From NCBI GenBank assembly GCA_949825025.1, contig OX463781.1:36792366-36856365 (forward strand): DNA of 64,000 nucleotides, in the 5' to 3' direction. Position numbers and translations under genes: made by a program. Within the stretch, counting starts at the first letter, position 1; every line of letters starts with the position of its first letter. This stretch comes from Siphlonurus alternatus. Its lineage: Eukaryota; Arthropoda; Insecta; Ephemeroptera; Siphlonuridae. The notes beneath the pieces are model-generated. The model was not told where the DNA came from. It worked only from the letters and a program-made list of their open reading frames with translations, and made no database searches. Below, one piece after another: positions 1-11,919 of the stretch.

Positions 1-388
1 TTAATTTTATTTGTTTTAATAACTTTATAATAATTATGAGAGGCTGCTTCAATTGTCATATTTTAAAAACATATTTTAAGTGTTACATTTTATACCATTT
101 TATAATTATGTTCTTTTTTTCTGATTGTAGATTTATTTTATTTGCATGACAGTGCTGTCAAATAATTAAATTGAAAATATTAAAAAAAGTTTCTTTATTC
201 AGATAATTCACACAGGCTGATGCTATTTTGAAACATTCTGTGCACATTAAGTATAGATTAAACATTAGGTGCCGATCCTAAAGTATTCCTTTTGAAAAAT
301 ACAACTCTGGGTATTCCTTGTAGGACCCCAAATATCTGGAGCGTAGCACGATTATAGTTATCTTGATTTTTCATCGGATGGTCGTAAG
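1..388. other. AT-rich spacer
   Basis: No gene, RNA or clear repeat is visible. The open frame at 258-440 runs into the arm of the neighbouring inverted repeat and has no recognisable protein features. Confidence 0.5.
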
Positions 389-914
389 TTAAGGTAGAGA
401 TAATACAGATCAGCTGGCCCAATGCTAAAAAAAATCCCATTCAAAAAAATTTTGAAAAAAAAATTAAAATTTTCTCCTCTACATCCCCTATTAGTAGGTA
501 AAATATCAGGTATATAAAAACGAGCTAGTTTTCGAGTTATTAAGGGGCATTCTCAAAGCCCTAAGGCCGCATTTAGGGCTCGTTAATTTAAAGCCCGATT
601 TGAGGCATGCTTTTTAGACCCAAAATTTCTGGTCTTAAATTATCGAGCCCTAAATGTGTCCTTAAGACTTTGTGAATGCCCCTTATTAATTTTTAAAGTT
701 GACTAAATAATTAAATTGTAACATGGAAGTTTGAGTTTTCCATGCTAAATTCGTCAACTTTAAAAATTAATAACTCGAAAACTAGCTCGTTTTTGTATAC
801 CTGATAATTTACGTACAGATAGGGGATGTAGAAGAGAACATTTTTTTTTCATAATTTTCATGAATGGGATTTTTTTAGCATTGGGCCAGCTGATCCGTGT
901 TATCTCTACCTTAA
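389..914. mobile_element. Inverted-repeat (foldback-type) element
   Basis: The left arm starts TTAAGGTAGAGATAA at 389 and its reverse complement ends at 914. The arms run inward through the CAGCTGGCCCAATGCT block and GAGCTAGTTTTCGAGTTATT to a small inner hairpin (AATTTTTAAAGTTGAC at 687-704 against 752-768). The left arm is interrupted by a second element at 544-682. No coding capacity is visible. The superfamily is unknown because no target duplication could be seen. Confidence 0.75.
544..682. mobile_element. 139-bp MITE nested in the left arm, TSD TTATTAA
   Basis: The terminal inverted repeats are GGGGCATTCTCAAAGCC at the left and the complement of GGGGCATTCACAAAG at the right. TTATTAA stands on both sides (537-543 and 683-689). 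The other arm of the host element reads the uninterrupted site GAGTTATTAATTTTT (as complement, near 762-777), which has a single TTATTAA, so this is a true insertion. A 4-bp TTAA duplication with slightly unequal ends would also fit. A second copy lies at 51101-51239. Confidence 0.85.
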
Positions 915-1686
915 ATTCTGCTGCAACCCTGGTTAAAATGTCCACATGCTTACCTGAAAAAAAAGGTATGGGGTACAGGTCTTTTGCCCCTCAACTGATA
1001 TGCCGATAGGTTTCTTGTACCGCTGCTTATCATGGAACAATACAAACGGATGATTGTGCCACCCAGGTTGTAAATGGGACTTAACATAAGATAATTTTAA
1101 ACCTGAAATCCATGGGGTCCACAAAGAGCAGGAAAGCTAAAATCAAAATATACTTATGAACACAATATTACATCTGGAAGATAAAATAATAACAGGTAAA
1201 TCGTAATCATTGCAATGACAGCACATCATGATCAATACGTACTATACTATTGTAATTATCTAATTATAATTTAGATAATCAAAAACATAATTATTTATAT
1301 ATTTAAATTTAGGTCAGATTCCACATTTTGTAAGTAAAGAAGTTTTTAAGGAGCCGAATTAAGCATATTATTATTAATTTTGTTACAAAAATAACTACTA
1401 TACATATACACAACAATATTTTACATACTGTATACATCCAATGGACTGTCTTTTCTCTCGATTAATTGCATGTTTCTCAATATGTACCAGTAATAATTAA
1501 ATCAATAATTAGATATACTTTTTTATGTAGATGTTTTAAAATAAATATTTAAAATATATTCCAATCACTGTTTGTTAGTACAATAAAGAGAGAGATATAT
1601 AAAGCTTCACATTAATTTTTGTGTTTACCCCATGAATGACGGGTCCCTAGTCTCTTTTCTAATTTCTCAATATATTCGCAAGGACC
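915..1686. other. AT-rich spacer
   Basis: No supportable feature. The short frame at 933-1124 on the minus strand shows no family resemblance. Confidence 0.4.
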
Positions 1687-1806
1687 ACCTAATTGCATAC
1701 GTGAGGTCTCATTTTAAGTCTACGTTTGTTGATTTTGATTATTTCAACAGTCAAAATCAGAAAAGTTAAACCTGGATTAAAATTAGACCTCATCTATGCA
1801 ATCAGG
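1687..1806. repeat. Imperfect inverted repeat (MITE-like)
   Basis: ACCTAATTGCATACGTGAGG at the left pairs imperfectly with the complement of CCTCATCTATGCAATCAGGT at the right. The pairing continues through TCTCATTTTAA against TTAAAATTAGA. Only one copy is seen in the window. Confidence 0.55.
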
Positions 1807-1973
1807 TGATATACTTTCTATTCCCTTTTGGAGGTATGAGATAGATAACTTTTCTGAGTTATGACAGTGTTGTAAATAGATTCCCATTTCATCTGCGTTC
1901 ATTTACTGCGTACACTTTGTGGCACAAATGCTTCACCAATTTTCCTATACAAATCCCAAAAACTTCTTTGATA

Positions 1974-2032
1974 CATACATATATATATATATATATATAT
2001 TTTTATTTTATTTTATTTTTATTTATTTTATT

Positions 2033-2067
<35 letters not shown>

Positions 2068-2087
2068 TTTTATTTTATTTATTTATT

Positions 2088-2126
<39 letters not shown>
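1974..2126. repeat. Compound microsatellite (TA)n-(ATTT)n-(TA)n
   Basis: About 25 bp of TA is followed by roughly 95 bp of ATTT/ATTTT units and then about 35 bp of TA. The open frames across it are low-complexity I/Y/F/L strings and are not genes. Confidence 0.95.
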
Positions 2127-2127
<1 letters not shown>

Positions 2128-3931
2128 TCACTATACTCCTCATTATAATGTTATATTTTTAACAACCACAATAAATTGTTGTTAAAGCTGTCTTTAGATA
2201 TTGTACGTTGGATGTAGTTCATGGTTGCGGCAGGTTTCTGGGATTATCACACTTGAATGACCTCTTGTAATTGGCGACGAGCAGCAACGCTGTATTCAGA
2301 AAACTACTTGAGGAAACAGCACATCTTCTTTCAATTTTAAAATTCAAAAGCATGCAATTTTCTTATTATATATTTTTTTCATTTTAACATTTTTTTTTTA
2401 CTATATTTTATTCTTTTCTATATCATTAAAAATAAAGATTTTTATTTTTAAAATTTATCCCATGCCTTGTAAATTTTTCCTCGTATAATATACTATTTTT
2501 TTATATAAAATATGTTATAATGATATTTAGCTGTGGTTCAAATGAACAAAAAAACATAAACATAATTTAAGGGTTATTTACAAAAGGCATTGCTTTCAGC
2601 CTCTATATTTTGACACTAAAAATGACCAAATCTATTATTATATAGTTTTGGTTATACATTTGAAAAAGTAACCAAAATGTGAAAAATAAAGTTGATGTCT
2701 TTCTTTTTCTGATTTGACTAAAACTTGTTTTGGTTAATTTTGTTTGAACAAAAGCCAACACGCTCTTTCTCTATCTCTCTTTCAACGGTTTTATTTTTTA
2801 CAATTTGACAAGATTTGAAAGCCGAAATATTTGTTACGATTTCATGTTTTGGTCGAAATGTCAAAATTCAAAAAAACAAAAGTAGCTTTGGTCATTTTTT
2901 TTTTTTTTTTTTTTTGCACATTGTCCTTGGGTGTGCTAACATATTAAGAGCAGGGAAGAATTCGATGACTTCCTGTTTAAGGAGGAGTCTAAGGAAAACA
3001 GATTTTGTTACATCTAGGCAATAATATTATTACAATGAAAACACAACATTAGGAAGATATTGTTTAAATCCCTCCCATTTACTGGACCGTAGATAAGATC
3101 AAGGCAGGTGTAGGATTTTACCTGTATTAAAATTAAAATTTCACAATTTACTTACGTAATTATTATATTATCAGCACATAATATAGATTTTTTTTCTACA
3201 CAATTCATTTCCACCTTTTTTATATTTTGAAAAGGAAGAAATATAAAAAGCTGTCCTGGTAAACCCGAGCGAGCAAGCAGAATCTCGGGGCATGCTAATC
3301 AGGCAGTAACTCATTGCGCTCGAGTGGCCAGGGCAGGAGTAAGGCAGACGTCCTCTCTCTCTGCTTATTGTTATTTCCTTCAGGCAAAGAAGAACAGAGC
3401 ATGAAAAAACAGAACGAACAGAAGAATATGAAATATTATAGAATTAAATTATATCAAGAAAATTTAAATACAGTTAAAATAGAATTTCTAAAGATAATGA
3501 AAAAAGAATATAAAGTTACGAGAAACTAAACTTGACATATTTTATAAAGATGGAATAATAATTTCTTTTATATTTTTTTCTTTGTTTTTTTTTTCTGAAT
3601 TTATAATATATTATAATATTTTTTAAATGATAATGTTAATGTAAGTTATAATTCTAGTTCGCTGAATTCATCATTATGACATTGTGTTTTATGTATGATA
3701 TAAAATATGTAATATTATATGTTTATTTTAAATAATTATTTCAGTATGTATATAAATGTAATTTAAATACCTAAATGAAATTTTTATTTTTCTAAAAACG
3801 TGTAATAATATATAATCAATTAGTAAATGAAACTGGATAAGGAATGTCAACACAACTAAAATCACTTTTATAATTTCACTGTTCTGAACGGTTCCTCCCG
3901 AAAGTTTCACACTAACCGTGTTACATATTAT
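2127..3931. other. Mostly AT-rich spacer with a GC-richer patch
   Basis: No gene is recognised. A patch at about 3258-3400 is clearly richer in G+C (GAGCGAGCAAGCAGAATCTC and following) and holds a short frame ending at 3529. It could be the remains of an exon or promoter, but no motif supports either. Confidence 0.3.
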
Positions 3932-4102
3932 CAGGCGCGGATCCAGGGGGGCTGGGGGGCTGCAGCACCACTCCCCCACCCCCGAAATTTTGGATTTAAC
4001 ATGGGCAATATAGGCATTTCCCCCACTCCAATTTTTTTTAACATTGGCCTTATAAAGGCAGCCCCCCCCCCCCCCCGAAATTTTTTTCTGGATCTGCGCC
4101 TG
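3932..4102. mobile_element. hAT-type MITE, TSD CATATTAT
   Basis: The terminal inverted repeats are CAGGCGCGGATCCAG and the complement of CAGGCGCAGATCCAG. A perfect 8-bp target duplication CATATTAT lies at 3924-3931 and 4103-4110. Ends starting CAG with an 8-bp duplication are the hallmark of hAT elements. The 171-bp body has C- and G-runs and no transposase. A diverged copy is at 25440-25630. Confidence 0.9.
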
Positions 4103-4798
4103 CATATTATATATTTTATATTATTATCTGTTTCATAGGCTATAATATATATATATATAATAACATATGACATATAACATACATATTAACTATATTAAGC
4201 TGAAACTATGGTTAGTGATGATAAAACTGTATGTTTAATTCACCCGACGTCCCTTTTGGTTTTCATTATATATTTCCTTGTGTTTTCTATCCAAATAATT
4301 TACTGGATACTAACAAAAATAATTATGTCTTGAAAGATAATTTTGCATTATTATTTCTTTGTCAACCAACTTCATTCTTAATAATTAGATTTTTTATGTA
4401 ACAGCTTTTGCTAAGAATTTAGGCAATTTGTTTATCACCTAAACGAAGTAAGTTGCATATATTTCAGGGGCCAGTGACGTTATTATACACTTTTTACTCC
4501 GATAGATGCTATACTAGGGAATGTAACAAAATCCGTATTAAAGGATTGAAATAATATGTTGTGTAAAAATGAAAAAGGGAAAAAAATATATATAATAGGC
4601 TGACAACAAATTCAAATCTCAGGGTATTACAAACCTTACCTGCGCTATTTGTGGGCGTTGTATGAAGGCAAGGTAAATTTCAAATATCTTGTTATATACC
4701 AAATAATTCAAATTTTCTAGCTCTTTAATTATTTGTTGAAACCGCAATGCCAGCAAATGTTAGTTGAGTAAAATACAAATTGTTGAAAACAAAATACT
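4103..4798. other. AT-rich spacer
   Basis: Nothing supportable is seen apart from a short TA run near 4147-4160. Confidence 0.4.
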
Positions 4799-5473
4799 AT
4801 TTAAAGTAGAATGAGCGATTTAATTTTTTTGAATATTTTATTTTGTAAAAATAGTTTAACTCGGCTTCTATTGAGAAATGAAAACCAAAAAATTTCATCT
4901 CAAATAGCTTCACCACAAAATATTCCCAAAGTTGGTGTTTCGGAGGCCTTCAACATGCATCCTTATGGAACAGAAAACAGCTTTTTACTCCAACTTCATC
5001 TGAACTATGGTACCAATTAAAAAATACGTACATAATCTATGATGAATTCTTTAATGAATTTTCAAATATTTTTTTTTTTTTTTTTTTTTTTTTTACGGAG
5101 CAGTTTTTCCGGAAAAAAATATTGAAAATCCTTATGGGAATTAACCCGCAAAAATTTCAATATTTTTTTCCGGAAAAGGGCTCCGTAAAACATTTTTTTA
5201 TTTGAAAATCCATTAAAGAATTCATCATAGATTATGTACGTATTTTTTAATTGGTACCATAATTCGGACGAAGTTGGTGTAAAAAGCTGTTTTCTGTTTA
5301 ATAAGGATGCATGTTAAAAACCTCCGAAACACCAAATTTGGGAATTTTTTGTGCTGAAGCTATTTGAGATGAAATTTTTTGGTTTTCATTTTTCAATAAA
5401 AGGAAGGTTAATTATTTTTAGAAAATAAAATATTCCAAAAAATGAAATCGCTCACTCACTCTACTTTTTAAAT
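4799..5473. mobile_element. Foldback element with ~320-bp arms
   Basis: The left arm (ATTTAAAGTAGAATGAGCG onward) is mirrored by the right arm ending at about 5473. Matching blocks in order include AAATTTCATCTCAAATAGCT, GGTACCAATTAAAAAATACG and AATTCTTTAATG. The centre at about 5092-5188 is itself a hairpin (TACGGAGC against GCTCCGTA, with CCGGAAAAAAATATTGAAA between). A poly-T run of about 24 sits in the left arm. The frame at 4811-5020 lies in the arm and is not a gene. Confidence 0.85.
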
Positions 5474-5734
5474 GCGAGTATGTTTTAAAAACACTGTCCT
5501 TTTCTCAATATTCACACTTTGTAACAGTTATTAACTTAAAATTAAAATTTGATTCTAAATCTAAAATCTGATAATATTCGAACGTATAATATGTTCCATT
5601 ATAATATTACATAATTCTTAATATTTTATAAAACTTTGTAAACTGATATGAATGGTTAAAGATTTTTAGCTACTTTCTTCTGGTCTTTGAAATGTTTTAT
5701 CTCTGATTCTCCCATTTTGGAGTACAAATAATAT

Positions 5735-6020
5735 TTTAGATTTTCTGTAGAGAGTTGTTTGTTAGTTGTGCTATCAACTTATTGCTGATAGGAGCTGGAA
5801 CATTGGGAGGAGGTGGAATAGAATTTCCAGTGGCTGCGTAAAGTGACAAGTTGGGAGGTGATAGGCGAGGATTACTAAAGCTGGACGCCAATAAGCAGCG
5901 TTAACAAGGCTTGTCACAACTCCTCTTGTCACCTGTTCGCGTGGCTGGATCCCCGATATCTTCGTGCTAGCTTTTGGCGCCCGGGATGTATTAACAAAAA
6001 TGCTGCCTCCCTCCAATTAG
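5735..6020 (-). other. GC-richer segment with a proline-rich open frame, unassigned
   Basis: On the minus strand, one frame is open from a stop near 5915 down to about 5740. It reads SNPRLSPPNLSLYAATGNSI followed by a PPPPNVPAP stretch and then a stop, with no start codon of its own. The composition differs sharply from the surroundings. It could be a terminal exon or part of a Gag-like retroelement frame, but no domain is recognised. On the plus strand TGGCGCCCGGGATG occurs at about 5974, slightly reminiscent of a lysine-tRNA primer-binding site, but no LTR is seen. Confidence 0.25.
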
Positions 6021-6822
6021 TATTATTTTTTTTAAAGTTTAACTTGTGTACTGGCTCAATTTTATAACATACAAATAAGGAGATCGAAATATAATACGTG
6101 CTATTTACAATCATTTTATTTGAAACACTGCAATAGAGGCTCCAAGTCAGCTGATTTTGCGGTGTTCTCACTGTCCTATCTAAACTTATGTAAAAAAACT
6201 TGAAATTGCTTTTTTGACAACAATGAACTTTTTTATAAAAAAAATATTTTTATTTATTATCAGAGAAATGGGGGGTAGGTGATGTTTTCAAATCAATAGC
6301 CATAATAGTTAAAGAGAAAAAATTTAAATTTTCTAACATGGAGGCTTATGGATAAAATTTTCCCGCCGGAGAACACTTGAATCCTCCATACTTAAAAATA
6401 GAAATAATGATTCCTTTATATGACGGGTAATGAAAGTAATTATCTCAAAAAAATCAAATTCTTTTACTGTGTGCAGCTATTATTTCCAAAATTAATCAAT
6501 TAATTGTAAGACTATATAGAATATACCAATATACTCAATAGTTCTTTTTTTATTGGGTAAATCAGAAACATACTTTAGTATGAGAATAACATTTTTTCTT
6601 ACAAATACTTTGCAAGAATTGGTGCTTCACTATTAAACACCAGCCTCTATGTAAACGTAGAGAAAATGTAAATGACTTGGGCTGTATAATAATTATAATA
6701 ACATCCCTTGACAGCAATAATTATATAGCTATCTGATATACCATGATTTTGTGTGCAAGAATGAGCTATCTACCAAATCAGGTGAGTATACAATTAGGAA
6801 CTATGTAATTATATTAATTATG

Positions 6823-6977
<155 letters not shown>

Positions 6978-7831
6978 CTAATTAGCAGTAAAAAAAGTAC
7001 TTAAATTTGCAACTTTGGGACTCAAAAGCTGTCTAAAATTCAACCCCCAAAAAATACACCCATCATGTCTCCAAAAGCTGCGTGGAGACGCCCACAAACA
7101 TCAGAGTAGAGGTAGTGTCTTGAGATTGACACCATAAATAAAAATTGCAACAATTTTGATTCTCAACAGTCAACTTCAAATGCAAGTTTTTAATATTGAG
7201 CAGCAAATACAATTTAAAAAAAATAACATTATAAAACATATAATTCTGTTTGAAGATAAGTTTATGTTTTATTAAAACATTCTCCCTTGATATTAATACT
7301 GAAATCTTGTAAGAAAGTGTGTATTTTTCACTGGTACATGCAGCCATGAAGTTTCATTTTCCTTTCATAGGCGCCCAACCCTAGTAGTTTCTTCCCTACA
7401 TCTTTGCCGCATGCTTGCTCCTTCTCGCAAACTTTAGAAGCCCTCCTCATAACCACCCTCTCATCCGCCATACCACCACGTTTGTGAAGGCAAAGTTAAG
7501 GGAAGAAAGGGGAAAGACGGTGAGTGAGGGGGGGGGATGGATATGTTCTTATCAATTCTTATCAAGAAATAGTTGCGCTTACTTTCAAATAAAAAAGTAT
7601 GATGTAACATTTTAGCAATTAATTAATGAATATTATTTTTCTAAATTTGAAAGTTACTGTGTTGGTTGCATTTTGACATAGTACTGTACAGTACATATAA
7701 TAAATAGAACCACTGTATATTTATGTGGAGAGATTGATATACATCAAGATAGAAATCTTGATAAATATTTATTTTATACTTAATAATTTCTAACACTGTG
7801 AGGGGAGAAGATTATTAAACTTAAGACTTCT
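6978..7831. other. Spacer with a GC-richer patch at 7370-7540
   Basis: AT-rich except for a C- and G-rich patch that includes CCCTCCTCATAACCACCCTC and a G8 run near 7530. No protein or RNA family is recognised. Confidence 0.3.
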
Positions 7832-8912
7832 GTTTGGAGCAAAATTTTGAGCACATCTAGTTTTGCGCAAAATAAAGATGAATTTAATGACGAGATGATG
7901 ATTTTAATTTTAATGATATTTATTTTAATTTTTTAAAAAGAAAAATAAAAAACTAATCATAATCAAATGTAATCATACAGTATATACGTACGTACATACC
8001 TTATAAAAAATATTGTAGAATCTGTTGATTTTATAAAACACTCCACCATTTCTGTCACTTTATTAATATTTGATGATGTTTTTGTTAAATTAATATTTTT
8101 TTTTTTTTGTTTTAAGAACTGCAGCTCAAATAAAATAGACATATATTATACGCCACTCGTTTTAAAGTATTCATTTATAGATTCACTCGCTCTCACCATT
8201 AGAAATATTTTGTCATGCACGCACTTGTAAATTTCATAGTTCTATGTCTTAGAATTAGGCTATCATTCAATACAGGTTGTTATCGGTACAACGAAATAAG
8301 AAAGTAGCCTTTACCTCTGCAATGAAGTTTAACCCCATTTGATTGCCGTATGCATATATGTTTGTGTATTGTTGCTGCTACCAGGATTGTATATATATGT
8401 ATAAGCCTGTGCTGCTACAATGTTCGTAGAAATAGAACTACAAGTGCGTGCATGACAATATTTCTATGGTGAGAGCGAGTGAATCTAAAGAATACTTTAA
8501 AACGTGTGGCGTATAATATATATTATGTCGATTTTATTTGAGCTGCAGTTCTTAAACAAAAAATTTATTAATTTAACAAAAACATCATCAAATAGTAATT
8601 AAGTGACAGAAATGGTGGAGTGTTTTATAAAATCAACAGATTCTACAATATTTTTTATAAGGTATGTACGTACGTATACTGTTATGATTACATTTTAAAG
8701 TTATTATTTTTTCCCTAATTAATTTATTTTTAAAGAGCGCTTGAAAGATATTAGGTCACAATAATAATATTTATTATAAGTTTAGTCATAGTTTTTTATT
8801 TTCCTTTTTAAAAAATTAAAATAAATATCATTAAAATTAAAATCATAATCTCGTCATTAAAATCATCTTTATTTTGCGCAAAACTAGATGTGCTCAAAAT
8901 TTTGCTCCAAAC
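7832..8912. mobile_element. Large foldback element, ~400-480-bp arms
   Basis: The left arm starts GTTTGGAGCAAAATTTTGAG at 7832 and its complement ends at 8912. The arms match through CATCTAGTTTTGCGCAAAAT, the ATACGTACGTACATACC block, AACACTCCACCATTTCTGTC, AACTGCAGCTCAAATAAAAT and TTCACTCGCTCTCACCAT. The loop is about 8240-8440. The right arm has about 95 bp (near 8697-8787) absent from the left arm, either a later insertion or a deletion on the other side. No coding frame is present. Confidence 0.85.
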
Positions 8913-9200
8913 CCGAAATAAAATATCATTTCGACTTTTGCTCAAACCGCGATGCGCAGAACTAGTTTTGCTCAAACCGCGATGCGCAGAACTAGTTTTG
9001 CTCAAAATGAAATGCGCCAAAGCCGAAGTAAAATCTCATATCGGCTTTGGCGCATTTCGATTTGAGCAGATCTAGTTTTGTTCAAAATGAAATGCGCCAA
9101 AGCCGAAAAAAAAACTCACTTCGGCTTTGGCTCATTTCGTGATGCGCAAAACTAGATGTGAGCATTTTTTTCGGCTTTTGCCCGAATTCGGCTTTGGGTG
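8913..9200. repeat. Palindromic tandem repeats next to the foldback
   Basis: Units combine GATGCGCAGAACTAGTTTTG (twice in tandem, about 28 bp apart) with AAATGCGCCAAAGCCGA and its complement TCGGCTTTGGCGCATTT. The same words (GCGCAAAACTAGATGTG) occur at the ends of the adjacent foldback, so this is probably an extension of that element's terminus. Confidence 0.8.
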
Positions 9201-9674
9201 CTAACATATATATATAGCTTTGAAATATGTTAATCTGGTTGGACTGACCTGAATATCACTGATGCTGTTTATCATGGTAGACCCATTTATTTACAAGATG
9301 GTGCTGTTTTACTTTTTCCACCAAAAGCTAAAATTAAATTGTACCAAAATGGCTTTATTTGTACATCTGTTTCAGAATAAAATAAGTTACCTCCAAATAT
9401 TAAGCAAGCAAGGGGCTAAAGAGTTTGCTAGTGCTGTTATATAAAGAGTATTATATTTCTGTTTGATATGTATTTTTTTTATGAATTGTTTGACTTTAAC
9501 CTTAATAAATTTATATGTTCAAAATTTTCAGGATAACTGCCATTTATGCCATGTGTTATAGTGTATTTTGACGCTTTGCATGTTATTCCCACCCTATATA
9601 TGTTATGATATTTGGCAATTGTATTAGGTGACATAAATATAAAAAAAAGTAAGTAACAAGTAATTAATACAACA

Positions 9675-10003
9675 CAATGAGATATTAGAATGTGAAAATT
9701 TTAGTGGTTTAATCGAAAGAAGGGGTAAAAATATGGTACTGTGAATTTTTTCAGAGTTTTCTGAGACCATGCAGGAACTATTTTTAAAAAATGATTGAAA
9801 GTCTATTTTATGACGTCACGTGCGGCACTGCCCTATCATTTTTCTTAAGGAGTGCCACCCGTGACGTCATCAAATCAGACTTTAAATAATTTTTTTTAAA
9901 ATAGTTCCCGGTCTCAGAAAAATCTGAAAAAATTCACAGTACCATATTTTTACCCCTTCTTTCGATTAAGCTACTAAAATTTTTAAATTCTAATATCTCA
10001 TTG
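9675..10003. mobile_element. MITE family A, copy 1
   Basis: Terminal inverted repeats are CAATGAGATATTAGAATG / ATTCTAATATCTCATTG. The arms carry TTTAATCGAAAGAAGGGGTA, ACTGTGAATTTTTTCAGA and GTGACGTCA near the centre. It is a near-complete palindrome of about 330 bp without coding capacity. Copy 2 is at 37137-37451. No convincing target duplication is seen. Confidence 0.88.
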
Positions 10004-11242
10004 TAATGAAATAATATATTCATATTCATTACATCATTATTTATCATGTTTTTTGAATTAATTCTAAATTGAACTATAACTTTATTTATATATTTTATTG
10101 TATACATATAATGTACATTTATATGACAAAACTTTAATTTTGGAAAATTAGTTAAATGGCTCACTGTATTCATTTTTTTTTTCATCTTAAGTACGAAATT
10201 TGCTTTTTAAGCTTAAGCACATATTATATAAGTTTGTTAATTAGTCTTAGCAAGGTATAAAACATCGTCACACTTGGCTGTTATAAAGAGGCGAGGGAGA
10301 AATGTAATGAATCTCGTCGCACTTTAATTACGTCATCTCTCTCTTATTAAACGTGTCGACTTCACGGATGAAAGACTACCAAAAGGCTTGTGCTACTGCT
10401 TACTTCTGTTATATAAAAGGAAATAAGAGAGGGAGAATGTGTTACTAAGTTTTTGACATCATAAATGCTCATTTTTATTTATTTAACGATAAAAATAACT
10501 GTTATAAGTACAATTCACATAATTATTTATTACATTATACTGCAGAATTGTTTAAATTATAGAGTGGATAAAGATTATTTTATATACTCTGCAGTGTATA
10601 TAAAATAAAATAAATGTTTTTTTGGTGTTCTATTATAGCGTTGATTTTTACTCTGCGCTGGATTTTTGTTGTTATTTCTTTCTTTAAATCCTTTATATTA
10701 TTATATAAAAAATCCTTTTACTGTAGATTCCACGTATTATTGGTTAAATTCTTGTCTATTCACCTCCTCTCTTTCTAAATTTTTCCCTTTGTTTTTTCTT
10801 ATTCAACTTTACACCACTTTGAACAGAATTTTTATTACCCTGTATAAATATATATGGTGTTTGGCATGTTTCGTAGGGCACATTTAAAAATGGGTGTGGA
10901 TATACATGGGTTTTTATACAATTTGATGTTCATTGAAAAAATGTTAATTGTGTTTCTTTATGGTACGAGTGCGAGGCTGCAGGCTCATCCATCACGCCAT
11001 TTTCTGATAGTCTCCACCCTCCACCAAGGACTTCTTACAGTAGCAGTGATCAAGCACGCATCTCTAAACTCATTTCACGCCTATTCTCAGATTCAATGGT
11101 CTGTGTACACCTATCTCCTCCTAAATACTGAAGTCCTTAGTTCCCAACTGTTTAATTTTCTACACACTTATTGCAGTCATGCGATATGGTTAAAATTTTA
11201 TCAATATTAAATCATTATAACTCTAAACATAAATGTTTCACT

Positions 11243-11276
<34 letters not shown>

Positions 11277-11569
11277 GATATTAAGTAGTGAAAATTTAAA
11301 AAAAAAATTGTGAGCATTTCCGACAATATAATATCATAATTAATAAGCTGAATTGTTGAATATACTGTATAAATTATATTATACATGAAATTGCTTAATG
11401 TTTTTACCAGTGGTTAAACAATATTTAAGAGTAGGTTTCCTTTCACGATGTTGTGAATTGATAGCTTAATTCAATTGTATGTGAATGTGTACTGTACATA
11501 TCTGGTTTTGAAGCTCATGGTCTCTTATTACATAATAATATATAGATTAGTAGGATTTAATTAAATTAT
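10004..11569. other. Spacer, no gene recognised
   Basis: AT-rich with a moderately GC-richer stretch at about 10960-11140, where a 118-codon frame (10854-11210, plus) runs. It has no recognisable domain. A short TA run is at 11246-11274. Confidence 0.35.
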
Positions 11570-11919
11570 ATTATGTATAATGGGCACCCTACATGAACAT
11601 ATTTTATTACCAGAAATGAATAGTGGGCACCAAATTATGCTACTGTGAATTTTTTCAGATATTTTTGAGACCCGGAACTATTTTTAAATAATTATTGAAA
11701 GTTCTCTAAGTTAATTTGGCACCCCTGAATCCTTAATAAAAAGGATAGGACCGAGACGCCTATTGACGCCTCCAGGGGGCGTGGCCGTACGTTCAATAAT
11801 TATTAAAAAATATTTCTGGGTTTCAAAAAAATCTGAAAAAATTCAGAGTAGCTTAATTTGGTACCCTCTATTCATTTCTGCAATAAAAAATGTCACGTAG
11901 GTTGTCCATTATGTATAAA
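11570..11919. mobile_element. MITE family C (shares inner block with families A and B)
   Basis: The ends are ATAATGGGCACCCTACATGA and its imperfect complement TCACGTAGGTTGTCCATTAT. Both arms continue through CAGAAATGAATAG, then ACTGTGAATTTTTTCAGA and a TATTTTTAA..TATTGAA block. The centre differs from the other families: GGGGGCGTGGCC instead of GTGACGTCA. Confidence 0.8.

Noticed and set aside
2580..2900. Possible inverted repeat with AATGACCAAA / TTTGGTCATT ends
   Set aside because: Only about 10 bp pair and the interior does not match convincingly.
5974..5990. LTR-retrotransposon primer-binding site TGGCGCCCGGG
   Set aside because: No LTR pair, polypurine tract or pol frame is found nearby; a short match alone is weak.
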